A DNA stretch of 25,970 nucleotides from an uncultured Alphaproteobacteria bacterium (GTDB lineage Bacteria; Pseudomonadota; Alphaproteobacteria; Micavibrionales; Micavibrionaceae), in the NCBI GenBank assembly GCA_946481105.1, contig CAMLMM010000025.1, forward strand, positions 1-25,970. The letters are read 5' to 3'. Positions 18,174-25,970 of the stretch are shown in pieces; position 1 is the first letter of the stretch; every line of letters starts with the position of its first letter. The position numbers and the translations under genes are program-made. Under the pieces are notes generated by a model. That model worked only from the letters and a program-made list of their open reading frames with translations. It did not search any database and was not told the origin of the DNA.

Positions 18174-18497
18174 ATGACTTTTGAATGGGGGTTACTTAAA
18201 TTCATACCATATAAAGAAATTTATAGCTGGTACAAAAATCGGAATATTTATACTGAAATTAGCCCTATCATTTTGAACTCTTCAGACCTTTCTCCTCTTA
18301 TTGCAGATGGGAAATTATCGGGTAAAGCTGACGATTACAGATTTGTTAGACCAGAAAATGTGTTTTCTTTAACTGAAAATAATAATTCAAATTATCTTAT
18401 TGCCTGGGTTGAAAGCAAAAAAAGCAAGACGAAACGTAAAATCATACGTCAGAATAGCGCAGGGCAAGAAGATTTAATTTTGTTAAAAAAGAAATAG
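18174..18497 (+). CDS. AT-rich hypothetical protein, likely recent acquisition
   Basis: I do not recognise this 107-residue protein. It has no signal peptide or membrane segment. The N-terminal half is aromatic and hydrophobic (FIPYKEIYSWYKNRNIY), and the C terminus is strongly basic, from KKSKTKRKIIRQ to a terminal LKKK. Counted directly, G+C is about 31% (102 of 324 bases), against a little over 50% in flanking genes. A good AAAGGAAG ribosome-binding site precedes the ATG. Its stop abuts the DUF2125 stop with no base between. The composition and isolation point to horizontal transfer; function is open. Confidence 0.65.
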   Translation: MTFEWGLLKFIPYKEIYSWYKNRNIYTEISPIILNSSDLSPLIADGKLSGKADDYRFVRPENVFSLTENNNSNYLIAWVESKKSKTKRKIIRQNSAGQEDLILLKKK

Positions 18498-19331
18498 TCA
18501 CTCAGGTTTCAGGCGTTGAGGGACAGTCGATGCCGGGGCACCGGGCCACACCAGGTCAGGCACTACACCAAAGCGCAGCGGGCCGAAATAAAAACTATTC
18601 GCCTGTACGCGTAATGTCGTTTCAAAATATTCCTGACCAGTCGCTTCATCAACCTGAGACAGCATTTTTAAAAACTGACGCGCAATTTTTATATCCTTTT
18701 CCTGTACCGCATTCGTAGCAACAAGATCATTCAGCAATTCATCCATACCCACAACACGGACATTGGCGAACCCGTGTAATTGCAGAGCTTCGTCCAGCCC
18801 CATCACGCCATCGCCTTTTATATTCACCTTGCCCATCGTGAATTCCAGATTTTGGATGATGACAGGGTCGGAATCTTTCTGCCACGCTTTCATATCATCC
18901 CAGTTATTGGATTTTGGCCAACGGCGTGGCGGTACAAATTCGAGTATTGCCGAGTCAAACTTCAGGATACGTCCGGCCATCGGCACGTTAGCGGTAAACC
19001 CACGCGGCGCGGAAATAGTTTGCAGCTGGAGCGGTGCCGGAAACCCGCGATATATCAATTCCGGGAAATCGAGACCAAAGCCGGATTCATGGCGTATTTT
19101 TCCCGTATATGCCATGCGCGGAGTCAGCGGGTATCCTTTAATTTTTGGGGCCTCTCCCTCAAGAATGATGCTTTGTTCCTTCGGGGCTTCACTCCAGAAT
19201 TTATCGATCTGCTCCTGCGCTTTGCCAACAAAGCCGAACCAGGCAAATGTATAGATCGCCGACCCAATCATAAAACAGCCCATTATGAGGGCAGATATAA
19301 CGACCATTAAACGGAACAGGAAACGCTTCAT
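18498..19331 (-). CDS. DUF2125 family membrane-anchored protein
   Basis: The 277-residue protein has an N-terminal transmembrane anchor (about residues 7-33) and a long extracytoplasmic part. The body contains features of the alphaproteobacterial DUF2125 family: GYPLTPRMAYTGKI, LDFPELIYRGFPAPLQLQ and IIQNLEFTMGKVNIKGDGVMGLDE. Function is unknown; the predicted beta-rich body is reminiscent of lipid-handling AsmA-like proteins, which is only an inference. Its start overlaps the plsC stop by four bases (ATGA), so the two are likely translated together. Confidence 0.8.
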   Translation of the reverse strand: MKRFLFRLMVVISALIMGCFMIGSAIYTFAWFGFVGKAQEQIDKFWSEAPKEQSIILEGEAPKIKGYPLTPRMAYTGKIRHESGFGLDFPELIYRGFPAPLQLQTISAPRGFTANVPMAGRILKFDSAILEFVPPRRWPKSNNWDDMKAWQKDSDPVIIQNLEFTMGKVNIKGDGVMGLDEALQLHGFANVRVVGMDELLNDLVATNAVQEKDIKIARQFLKMLSQVDEATGQEYFETTLRVQANSFYFGPLRFGVVPDLVWPGAPASTVPQRLKPE

Positions 19332-20071
19332 GATTTAGCATCTTTCTGCCGTGACTCAGCTACCAGGCGATTTGAGGCTGTTTCAACGCTATCCTGGATG
19401 CGCGCCATCAATTCATCGCCGGATAAGCCGGGAGGTATGGGCGGCAATATTTCAAATATCACTTTACCCGGGTATTTATAAAAAGCTTTGCGCGCCCAGA
19501 ACAGGCCGCTATTGGTAGCCATCGGCACAACGGGCAAATCAGTGGCTTCGTACATCCGCACAATGCCGCGTTTATACGGATATTTATCCGGCGTACCATC
19601 GACAGGTGTTCGCGTTCCCTGCGGGAAAATCACCAGGGGACGACCTTCGGCCTTTACCCGTTTGGCACCATCCAGAATGGTCTGGATGCTCTTGGCCGAT
19701 CCGCGCTCGACAAACAGCATATTGGCCCTCATCGCCAGCCAGCCCCATAGCGGGATATATTGCAGCTCTTTCTTCATAATGATGGCGGTATCTTCAAAAA
19801 TCAGATTCAGCTTGAATGTTTCATAGAGCGAATTATGTTTGGCGGCGACAAGGAAGGCTTTTTCCTTTGGCAAGTTCTCACGCCCGCGGACCTCAAAATC
19901 CAGGCCAATAATGTATTTTTCCAGCAAATGCGCGGTTTTAAAAAATGAATTCAGGCATTTGATGTAGAGCGGACGCGGCAAGGCCATCGCCGGAGTCAGC
20001 CAGATGCAGAACAGGGCCATTGTCCCATAGAACATGATGTTAAAGAAAACCTGGCGCAGAAATAAAATCAT
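19328..20071 (-). CDS. plsC: 1-acyl-sn-glycerol-3-phosphate acyltransferase (PlsC family)
   Basis: The 247-residue protein converts lysophosphatidate to phosphatidate in phospholipid synthesis. An N-terminal membrane segment (about 5-30) precedes the acyltransferase core. The catalytic motif reads KHNSLYET, that is H-X4-E rather than H-X4-D, a variant common in alphaproteobacterial PlsC-like enzymes. FPQGTRTPVDG is the glycerol-phosphate-binding motif and LPVVPMATNSGLFW the fourth block. Its ATG overlaps the ydcF-like stop by four bases and its stop overlaps the DUF2125 start, giving a tight operon. Confidence 0.9.
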   Translation of the reverse strand: MILFLRQVFFNIMFYGTMALFCIWLTPAMALPRPLYIKCLNSFFKTAHLLEKYIIGLDFEVRGRENLPKEKAFLVAAKHNSLYETFKLNLIFEDTAIIMKKELQYIPLWGWLAMRANMLFVERGSAKSIQTILDGAKRVKAEGRPLVIFPQGTRTPVDGTPDKYPYKRGIVRMYEATDLPVVPMATNSGLFWARKAFYKYPGKVIFEILPPIPPGLSGDELMARIQDSVETASNRLVAESRQKDAKS

Positions 20072-20691
20072 TGTGTCAGTTCCTCAGGCATGGGGGTCGT
20101 GGCCTGCGGAAATATTTTGATGCGCACGGCGGTCATCAGGAATTTATGGTATTCCAGGAACATCAGCTTCCAAAAGCCACGCTCCTGCGGGTCGAAATCA
20201 ATCGGCTTTACCGGATAGGACAATAAAGTCATGTTGGGCAGGGCATGACGAAATTCCATCATCGCCCGCGGCATGTGGTAATTGGATGTCACGATATATA
20301 CAGTTGCGGTTTCGTGCTGAGTCAGCCATTTATGCGCTTCCTGTGCGTTACCAATCGTATTTTCGGCTTCATGGCCGAGGGTGATGCAGCAATCCGGCAG
20401 TTTTTTCTCGTATCCCGCTTCTTTAATCACTTCGCGGCGTGTGGCGTTTTTATGGACACCGGAAATCAGCAGGTTCCTGATTTTACCCTGCGCCAGCAAA
20501 TCAAGCCCGGCTGAGACACGGTTCGAGCCGCCGGTCAGCACAATCGCCGCATCGGCATTTTGAATATCATGCGGCGCATCCATACCTGCGACCGAGCCGG
20601 TAAACAGCAGAAAGCCGAGCGCCCAGACCAGCAACGGCGTGCCGACAAGAAACAGCAGGAGGCCCAGAATAATTTTGAGGAGCGTATACAC
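20068..20691 (-). CDS. YdcF/ElyC-like DUF218 membrane protein
   Basis: The 207-residue protein has an N-terminal transmembrane helix (about 5-30) and a DUF218 domain: DAAIVLTGGSNRVSAGLDLL, ISGVHKNATR, HEAENTIGNAQEA and IVTSNYHMPRAMMEF. DUF218 proteins such as ElyC and SanA act in envelope or lipid-carrier metabolism. The substrate here is not known. It starts one base after the ftsX stop and overlaps plsC by four bases, so it is part of the ftsEX operon. Confidence 0.88.
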   Translation of the reverse strand: MYTLLKIILGLLLFLVGTPLLVWALGFLLFTGSVAGMDAPHDIQNADAAIVLTGGSNRVSAGLDLLAQGKIRNLLISGVHKNATRREVIKEAGYEKKLPDCCITLGHEAENTIGNAQEAHKWLTQHETATVYIVTSNYHMPRAMMEFRHALPNMTLLSYPVKPIDFDPQERGFWKLMFLEYHKFLMTAVRIKIFPQATTPMPEELTQ

Positions 20692-20692
20692 G

Positions 20693-21604
20693 TCAGGGCA
20701 TTTCCCTCAGGACACGCATTGCGGTCTGCCGCGCCGATAGCAAGCCTATACACAATAACACCACCGGAACCACCAGAAACAGCAGCCATTCCGGTCCGGC
20801 AAGGGTGATAAGCGGGACGCCGTCCCCTGTATGTGTCGCCAGTATGAGGAACCCGCCCATTGTCAACAAACCGGCCGCCAGGCCCACCAACATACCCTTG
20901 CTTGACTGCGCGAAAATATAACGGACAAACTGGCGGGTAATATAGCGGTCATTCGCACCCATAATATGCAGGAGTTCCAGTTCACGTTGGTGAATGGCCA
21001 TGCGCGACCGGACCGCCCCAGCAATAACAAATCCTGTCACACTCAAAATAAGTGCAAAGACCACCATCGCCGTCAGGCGCAGCCCGCTTGTCATTTTTAC
21101 CAGATCGCTCAACCAGTCTTCATGCGCGTCAACAATCGCCTGTGGCGCCATGCGCCGGGCAAGCCCCTTGATATCATCCAGCACAGCCGGGGTGCGCTCC
21201 GACAATTCCACGGATATCAAGACGGGCAATGGCAAGTCCGCCAAAATGGTGGGTTGATCCCCGAGCCACGGCCCCAGAATTTTCTGCATTTCATCCTGCC
21301 CCAGCACCCGCGCCGAACTGACGGAGGGGAGGGCCGCCAGACCATTGACCAGGCGATCCCCGGCAGTTTTCGCCGTTTCATCAGCCGGGATTTCAATCGT
21401 CATCGTATTCTCAAGTCCGGATGTCCAGCGGTGGGTCATATTGCCGAGCATCAGGCTGCCGGCCGCCGACAGCAGCAGGAGATACGTCATCATGGCAATC
21501 AGCAAAACCAGAAACTCCGTACCGAGACGGCTTTGCAATGGCAAATCATATCCCTGATGCCCGCGCGCGATGGTAAAAACATGACCATGGAATTTCTTAA
21601 ACAT
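20693..21604 (-). CDS. ftsX: Cell division protein FtsX
   Basis: FtsX is the permease-like partner of FtsE and regulates septal peptidoglycan hydrolysis. The protein has the expected four membrane segments: one near the N terminus ([18 protein letters not shown]), then three in the C-terminal half ([50 protein letters not shown]), with a periplasmic domain between. I chose ATG at 21604 (303 residues, MFKKFHGH) because AGGTGG precedes it and it overlaps ftsE by only eight bases. A longer frame starting at 21661 adds 19 basic residues inside ftsE. Confidence 0.9.
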   Translation of the reverse strand: MFKKFHGHVFTIARGHQGYDLPLQSRLGTEFLVLLIAMMTYLLLLSAAGSLMLGNMTHRWTSGLENTMTIEIPADETAKTAGDRLVNGLAALPSVSSARVLGQDEMQKILGPWLGDQPTILADLPLPVLISVELSERTPAVLDDIKGLARRMAPQAIVDAHEDWLSDLVKMTSGLRLTAMVVFALILSVTGFVIAGAVRSRMAIHQRELELLHIMGANDRYITRQFVRYIFAQSSKGMLVGLAAGLLTMGGFLILATHTGDGVPLITLAGPEWLLFLVVPVVLLCIGLLSARQTAMRVLREMP

Positions 21605-22301
21605 GGGCCACCTGCTGTAGCGGAACTTCTTTTTCTTTGGCCGGGTCAAACACCCGCACATGCCCCTGTTCGAGTATCAGGCGTTTATGCGGCATGGATT
21701 CAAGTATCTGGTGGTTATGGGTGGCGACGATAATCGTCGTACCCATTTTATTCAGTTGTTCAAACAGGCCCATCAGCTTCATGCCGATTTCATCATCAAG
21801 GTTTCCGGTTGGTTCATCCGCCAGCAAAACGCGCGGATTGGCAATCACGGCCCGAGCGATCGCAATACGTTGCTGCTGGCCGCCCGAAAGTGTGGCAGGC
21901 AGGCGGTGCATGCAATCACCGAGACCGACCCAGTTCAATAATTCTTCAACATGGTCCTTTAATTTCTTTTCCGGCAGGCCGGAAATACGCAGTGGTAGCG
22001 CGACGTTATCAAACGCCGAAAGGTGCGGCAGCAAACGGAAGTCCTGAAACACCACGCCGATTTTCTGGCGCAGTTCGGAAAGCTGCTCGCGATTCAATGT
22101 GCCGGAATCCTTACCCATCATATGCACCTGACCACGCGTCGGCTTGCGTCCGAGATAGAGAAGGGACATCAGTGACGTCTTACCGGCACCGCTCGGCCCG
22201 CATAAAAAATGGAACGACCCGGCATCGAGCGAAAACGACACATCGCTCAGGACTTCAGGTCCAATACCATAACGCAAACCGACGTGATCAAATTTAATCA
22301 T
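21597..22301 (-). CDS. ftsE: Cell division ATP-binding protein FtsE
   Basis: FtsE is the ATPase of the FtsEX complex. All ABC motifs are present: Walker [11 protein letters not shown]-loop FQD, signature [14 protein letters not shown], Walker [13 protein letters not shown] and the H-loop ATHNH. ATG at 22301 gives 234 residues beginning [12 protein letters not shown], matching the family N terminus. An in-frame GTG at 22367 would add 22 residues that do not look like FtsE. No strong Shine-Dalgarno is visible. It heads the ftsE-ftsX-ydcF-plsC-DUF2125 operon and is divergent from the zinc-ribbon gene by 78 bases. Confidence 0.95.
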   Translation of the reverse strand: MIKFDHVGLRYGIGPEVLSDVSFSLDAGSFHFLCGPSGAGKTSLMSLLYLGRKPTRGQVHMMGKDSGTLNREQLSELRQKIGVVFQDFRLLPHLSAFDNVALPLRISGLPEKKLKDHVEELLNWVGLGDCMHRLPATLSGGQQQRIAIARAVIANPRVLLADEPTGNLDDEIGMKLMGLFEQLNKMGTTIIVATHNHQILESMPHKRLILEQGHVRVFDPAKEKEVPLQQVAHV

Positions 22302-22379
22302 AAAACCGCGAAACCCTGCTTGTACAAAACGACTCGGGACAATAGAATAAATACCCTGAACACTCACCAGTTTGAAGTC

Positions 22380-23105
22380 ATGATTTTAACCTGCCCCTCC
22401 TGTTCCGCAAGATATATGATCGCCCAAGAATCGCTGGGAGATCAGGGGAGAGATGTCCGTTGTGCCAAATGCGGCCATGTATGGCACCATAAATCCGAAA
22501 AAGACGCGCTGGATGAGCTGATTAACAAGATTCAGTCCGAAGAAATGGACGAAATCCTGTTCGGCGACGCTGCCGCCGAGAAACGCAAAGCCGAAAAAGA
22601 AAACGCCGCCCTTACACGCAAAAGCAAGCTCCAGACAATACGGAAAAAGGCTTCCGGCTTGCTTGTTTCTAAAAAACTTGCAGGGAGTCTTGTTGGGCTG
22701 GCCGCATTTTTAAGCCTGACCTTTGCCGTGATTCAGGGGCGCGCCCAAATATCACATCTTTTACCCCGTACCGAGCGGGTATTCGACCGAGCGGGATTCT
22801 ATGTTCATAAAGAACCTGTGGCCAGCCCCGAAAAAACCCTGACCGTTGACCGTCTGACCATTCAGCGCAACGAAGGACAACCGCCCATTATTACCGGCAT
22901 GCTTATCAACCTGACGCAACGGACTGTCGTTGTGCCGCCGATCAAGCTGACTTTTATTTCCGAGACGGGGGCCAAGCTTGACTCATTTTATGCCGAGCTG
23001 GATACAAAGACTCTGCCACAGGAAGGAACTTACGCCCTGAATATCCCGCTTGATAAGCCACAACCGCTGGGCGCGGTTTCCGTCGACCTTACCTTCGGCA
23101 AATAA
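22380..23105 (+). CDS. MJ0042 zinc-ribbon membrane protein with DUF3426-like domain
   Basis: The 241-residue protein starts with an MJ0042-type zinc ribbon, CPSC-X18-CAKC, at residues 5-28. A charged coiled region (about 40-90) follows, then a single membrane helix (LVGLAAFLSLTFAVIQG, about 103-119). The C-terminal domain has the DUF3426-type beta fold, with IITGMLINLTQRTVVVPPIKLTFI and YALNIPLDKPQPLGAVSVDLTF. I chose ATG at 22380 because it places the zinc ribbon at the very N terminus, as is usual. Proteins like this commonly sit divergent to ftsE in alphaproteobacteria; the function is not established. Confidence 0.85.
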   Translation: MILTCPSCSARYMIAQESLGDQGRDVRCAKCGHVWHHKSEKDALDELINKIQSEEMDEILFGDAAAEKRKAEKENAALTRKSKLQTIRKKASGLLVSKKLAGSLVGLAAFLSLTFAVIQGRAQISHLLPRTERVFDRAGFYVHKEPVASPEKTLTVDRLTIQRNEGQPPIITGMLINLTQRTVVVPPIKLTFISETGAKLDSFYAELDTKTLPQEGTYALNIPLDKPQPLGAVSVDLTFGK

Positions 23106-23111
23106 TCCGGT

Positions 23112-23276
23112 TTAGCGTGAGGCGCTGCGCGGGTAGGTGTGCGGGTAACCCGTTGAGGATTTTTCACCATCTTTGGCGCCTTTTTCTACATCAGACGGGG
23201 CCGTCAAGCTGGAAGGCTTGATCCCACAGGCGGAAACAAAAATTACAACGGTCAAAAGGGACATAATGAGTTTCAT
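23112..23276 (-). CDS. Small lipoprotein (LptM/YifL-like)
   Basis: This 54-residue ORF encodes a lipoprotein. MKLIMSLLTVVIFVSACG is a short basic start, a hydrophobic core and a lipobox V-S-A-C, with the lipidated Cys at position 17. The mature part begins CGIKPSSLTAP and ends in a YPHTYPRS stretch, a pattern like the small CG-K lipoproteins (LptM/YifL family) that assist LPS-transport protein LptD and often sit upstream of lysA. No lysA is present here. No strong Shine-Dalgarno is seen. Its stop lies six bases from the convergent zinc-ribbon gene. Confidence 0.72.
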   Translation of the reverse strand: MKLIMSLLTVVIFVSACGIKPSSLTAPSDVEKGAKDGEKSSTGYPHTYPRSASR

Positions 23277-23409
23277 ATCTTATATTTAGCATAAGCCGTA
23301 TAATTTGAAATGTATTTTCTTTCTCTGTCCCACCCTTAAGTTATGTATGACTTGCGTAAAAGGAATTATCGGTTAATGTTCCTTAACCAATATCTGGCAA
23401 GGTAATTCA
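23277..23409. promoter_or_regulatory. Divergent promoter region with GGTTAA-N6-TTAACC palindrome
   Basis: The 133 bases separate the small lipoprotein (minus) from the pentapeptide gene (plus). At 23371-23388 GGTTAA and TTAACC form a perfect inverted repeat with a six-base spacer. A possible promoter for the plus gene is TTGCGT at 23352 and TAATGT at 23374 (16-base spacer), so the palindrome would overlap the -10. The two TTAA cores, six bases apart, are close to the CtrA pattern TTAA-N7-TTAA, but the spacing is one short. Confidence 0.45.
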
Positions 23410-24744
23410 ATGGCCGAAGAAATAAATCTCCCCACAGATTCGCAGCCGCTGGAGCGGATGACGCAGGCCCAGCTGGATGCGCTGGTCAATCTTCATGACC
23501 GTTTCCTGAATGGGCGTATCGGTGGCCGACGAGCTACCCTGAAACGTATGGATATTTCCGGCCTTGTTCTGTCGTTCAAAAATATGCGCGGCGCGGATTT
23601 TTCGGGCTGTAATATGCGGAATATGAATCTATCCAGCACGATCTTTCAGGAGGCCACATTATATGCCTGCGACCTTAGTCATTCAAACCTGAGCAACACC
23701 AGTTTTGCCCGTGCTGATTTGCGCGGCACCCGCATCGAAAGCGCCAACCTGGCGGGGGCCGACCTGGAGCGCGCCGATTTGCGTGGCGGGGCCTTAACGG
23801 CGAATGGCGAATACGCCAAACCAACCCCGGTTAATTTCCGCGGGGCCAATATGTCGGGTGCGCGGATGGTCGGCAGTATGGCCTATAACGCCGATTTCTC
23901 CGATGCCATCATGACCAATATGAATTTCCAGGGCGCTGATTTACGCGGGGCGCGCCTGATGGGGGCCGACCTGACCGGTGCCGATCTTGAAAACACCAAT
24001 CTGAATGGTGCCAATTTACATTCCACCATCCTGACCGGAAGCAACATTGAGTTACTGAAAAGCCAGGATATTGACGTTTCAATGGCTATTACCGACACCA
24101 ATGTCGGGCCATCCGTTACGGAACTGGTTATTCCGTTGGCCAAGCTTATTGAAGAACATCAGCGCTGGGTGGAAACATCCGGTGCCGAGGGGCGGCAGCT
24201 TAACCTCACAGGATATGATTTGCGCGAAATCGGCACATTAAAGACCCAGAAGCTGACGGCCTTGCGCGCCCCCTATGCCAAATTTTTCGGTATGGATTTG
24301 TTCCGAGTTGAATTGCAAAGCGCACATCTGGAGGGCGCAGATTTCCGCCGTTGCGGCCTTGATGAAGCCGACTTTCGCGGTTCCGACCTGCAGGGAGCGC
24401 GCTTTTCACATGCCACTATGCGCCGGGCGAATTTTGTGCCGTTGTTATTCGGCACCGGAGCGTCACAGCGTTTTGCCCCGACCAATCTTGAACGGGCCAT
24501 TTTACGTTACGCGGATATGCAGGAGTCTTTTCTGAAAGGCTGCAGTTTGAAAAACGCCGACCTGTCCTATACAAATTTAAGCGGCTGCGATTTACGTGAC
24601 TGTGATTTCACTGGCGCCATGATGGATGGCACTATACTGGAGGGCGCCAACACCACCGGTGCCAATTTCAGCAATATCACCACCAGCCGCGCTTTTTCCT
24701 TAGCCATGCTGAAAAAAGAATCCGACAGCAAAGACGACGAGTAA
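23410..24744 (+). CDS. Pentapeptide-repeat protein with internal duplication
   Basis: The 444-residue protein is dominated by A(D/N)LXX pentapeptides, which fold as a right-handed quadrilateral beta-helix. Repeats run at about residues 41-215 and 261-435. Each block is preceded by a similar helical module: ALVNLHDRFLNGRIGGRRATL (25-44 region, H29) and KLIEEHQRWVETSGAEGRQL (245-264, H250). This indicates an ancient internal duplication. There is no signal peptide or membrane segment, so it is probably cytoplasmic, and the acidic tail (ESDSKDDE) is free. AAGG precedes the ATG by seven bases. Some pentapeptide proteins mimic DNA and protect gyrase; nothing here shows that role. Confidence 0.88.
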   Translation: MAEEINLPTDSQPLERMTQAQLDALVNLHDRFLNGRIGGRRATLKRMDISGLVLSFKNMRGADFSGCNMRNMNLSSTIFQEATLYACDLSHSNLSNTSFARADLRGTRIESANLAGADLERADLRGGALTANGEYAKPTPVNFRGANMSGARMVGSMAYNADFSDAIMTNMNFQGADLRGARLMGADLTGADLENTNLNGANLHSTILTGSNIELLKSQDIDVSMAITDTNVGPSVTELVIPLAKLIEEHQRWVETSGAEGRQLNLTGYDLREIGTLKTQKLTALRAPYAKFFGMDLFRVELQSAHLEGADFRRCGLDEADFRGSDLQGARFSHATMRRANFVPLLFGTGASQRFAPTNLERAILRYADMQESFLKGCSLKNADLSYTNLSGCDLRDCDFTGAMMDGTILEGANTTGANFSNITTSRAFSLAMLKKESDSKDDE

Positions 24745-24746
24745 TA

Positions 24747-25670
24747 TTACAGTTTACTGGTCAGTTCCGGCACGGCTTCGAACAGGTCGGCCACCAGACC
24801 ATAATCTGCCACCTGGAATATCGGTGCGTCAGGGTCCTTGTTAATGGCGACGATGACCTTGGAGTCTTTCATCCCGGCCAGATGCTGAATGGCACCGGAA
24901 ATACCGATGGCCACATAAAGGGACGGGGCCACGATTTTGCCTGTCTGGCCGACCTGATAGTCGTTCGGCGCGTATCCGGCGTCCACCGCGGCACGTGAGG
25001 CACCCACCGCAGCACCGAGTTTATCGGCCAGTTTTTCAATCAGACCAAAATTTTCAGCCGAACCGAGGGCACGGCCACCGGAAATCACGATAGTCGCAGC
25101 CGTCAATTCAGGGCGGGCCGATTGCGTCAATTCCGCACCGACAAATTTCGTTGCCGATGCCACACCGCCATCGATTTTTTCAATGGGGGCAGAACCACCC
25201 TGTGCCGCCGGATCAAACGCCGTGGTGCGGATAGTCAAAAGTTTCAGCGCATCGGAAGATTGCACGGTGGCAATCGCGTTGCCTGCATAAACAGGGCGCT
25301 TGAATGTATCGGCGGACACGATTTCGATGACATCCGAAATCTGTTGCACATCCAGCAGTCCCGCGACACGCGGCAGGATATTCTTGCCGAACGCGGTGGC
25401 CGGGGCCAATATATAGGCGTAAGATTTCGCCAGATTGGCCAGTACGGGTGCTACATTCTCCGGCAGGGCATGATCAAGTGCCGGGGAGTCGGCCCCAACC
25501 ACTTTGGTGACACCAACAATTTTTGCGGCAGCGTCAGCGACTGCGCCGACATTGTTTCCGGCAACGAGCACGGTGACATCACCGCCAAGTTTGGTAGCTG
25601 CGGTCACGGTGTTCAGCGTGGACGGTTTTAATTGACCCTGATGATGTTCGGCGAGTACGAGTACGGACAT
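24747..25670 (-). CDS. etfA: Electron transfer flavoprotein alpha subunit
   Basis: EtfA binds FAD and, with EtfB, passes electrons from acyl-CoA dehydrogenases to the ETF-quinone oxidoreductase. The N-terminal domain starts SVLVLAEHHQGQL. The C-terminal FAD domain carries VISGGRALGSAENF, DAGYAPNDYQVGQTGKIVAPSLYVAIGISGAIQHLAGM and the terminal VADYGLVADLFEAVPEL. I chose ATG at 25670 (307 residues) because AGGTGA lies six bases before it; an in-frame GTG nine bases upstream has no such site. It follows etfB closely and ends two bases from the convergent pentapeptide gene. Confidence 0.95.
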   Translation of the reverse strand: MSVLVLAEHHQGQLKPSTLNTVTAATKLGGDVTVLVAGNNVGAVADAAAKIVGVTKVVGADSPALDHALPENVAPVLANLAKSYAYILAPATAFGKNILPRVAGLLDVQQISDVIEIVSADTFKRPVYAGNAIATVQSSDALKLLTIRTTAFDPAAQGGSAPIEKIDGGVASATKFVGAELTQSARPELTAATIVISGGRALGSAENFGLIEKLADKLGAAVGASRAAVDAGYAPNDYQVGQTGKIVAPSLYVAIGISGAIQHLAGMKDSKVIVAINKDPDAPIFQVADYGLVADLFEAVPELTSKL

Positions 25671-25679
25671 GGTGTTCAC

Positions 25680-25970
25680 CTATAATACTTTGGCTTCGGT
25701 TTTCAGCTTGGCGATCAGTTCATCGACGGATGCCACTTTGATACCACCCTTACGTTTCGGCGGTTCGGCCAGATTGACCAGTTTCAGACGCGGAGTCAGG
25801 TCAATACCCAGAGTTGTGGCATCAATCGTTTCCATCGGTTTAGATTTTGCCTTCATAATGTTTGGCAGAGCCGCATAGCGTGGCGTATTCAGGCGCAAAT
25901 CAGTCGTCACAATCGCCGGGAGCGGCACAGACACCGTTTCCAGGCCGCCATCCACTTCACGCGTGACGGT
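25680..25970 (-). CDS. etfB: Electron transfer flavoprotein beta subunit, 3' part
   Basis: Only the last 96 residues lie in the window; the gene continues past the edge, with the frame open to base 25970. The ETF beta signature is visible as [20 protein letters not shown] followed by [15 protein letters not shown]. The C terminus includes [20 protein letters not shown], a typical EtfB end with the AMP-site neighbourhood. It directly precedes etfA, the usual etfBA order. Confidence 0.95.
   Translation of the reverse strand, partial: TVTREVDGGLETVSVPLPAIVTTDLRLNTPRYAALPNIMKAKSKPMETIDATTLGIDLTPRLKLVNLAEPPKRKGGIKVASVDELIAKLKTEAKVL

Noticed and set aside
19840..19875. H-X4-E instead of H-X4-D in PlsC as a possible inactivating change
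   Set aside because: This variant is common in alphaproteobacterial PlsC-like enzymes, and the remaining motifs are intact.

Overview
The window looks like a chromosomal segment of an alphaproteobacterium of moderate GC content (a little over 50% by eye). The evidence is a CcrM-type GANTC methyltransferase, a DciA (DUF721) replicative-helicase loader next to mutY, an MJ0042 zinc-ribbon protein divergent from ftsEX, a YdcF-PlsC-DUF2125 string, and secA beside a parvulin. I cannot name the genus. Nearly all of it is housekeeping DNA. I found no rRNA, tRNA, insertion sequence, prophage or CRISPR array.

Layout. (1) 5-2563, minus strand: dciA, suhB and an OmpA-like envelope protein with a Lys/Pro-rich linker. 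(2) 2584-4589, plus: mutY and an unrecognised secreted protein. (3) 4586-11494, a long minus-strand run: pepN, a phosphotransacylase and a short acetate kinase (overlapping genes), rnhB, then ccrM and folB. Between rnhB and ccrM lies a leader crowded with GANTC sites. (4) 11609-12861: a tautomerase convergent with a lower-GC PrmC-like methyltransferase that has an altered catalytic motif. (5) 12982-18143: secA (minus), divergent from a parvulin, a Nudix hydrolase and a SAM methyltransferase (plus). (6) 18174-18497: a 31% GC orphan ORF behind a 14-bp palindrome. (7) 18498-22301, minus: ftsE, ftsX, ydcF-like, plsC, DUF2125, mostly overlapping or abutting, all envelope or division functions, divergent from an MJ0042 membrane protein. 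(8) 23112-25970: a 54-residue lipoprotein gene, a duplicated pentapeptide-repeat protein with a palindromic promoter region, then etfA and the 3' part of etfB.

The genes fall into four themes: chromosome maintenance and cell-cycle methylation (dciA, mutY, rnhB, ccrM, mutT), envelope biogenesis and division (secA, parvulin, ftsEX, plsC, the OmpA-like protein, the small lipoprotein), acyl-CoA and acyl-phosphate energy metabolism (phosphotransacylase, acetate kinase, etfAB), and a few poorly characterised accessory genes.

The most interesting signal is the ccrM leader: seven GANTC sites in 120 bp, including a perfect palindrome made of two sites, plus a near-consensus CtrA box. This looks like an autoregulatory methylation switch. 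I did not find a clearly new multi-gene system.
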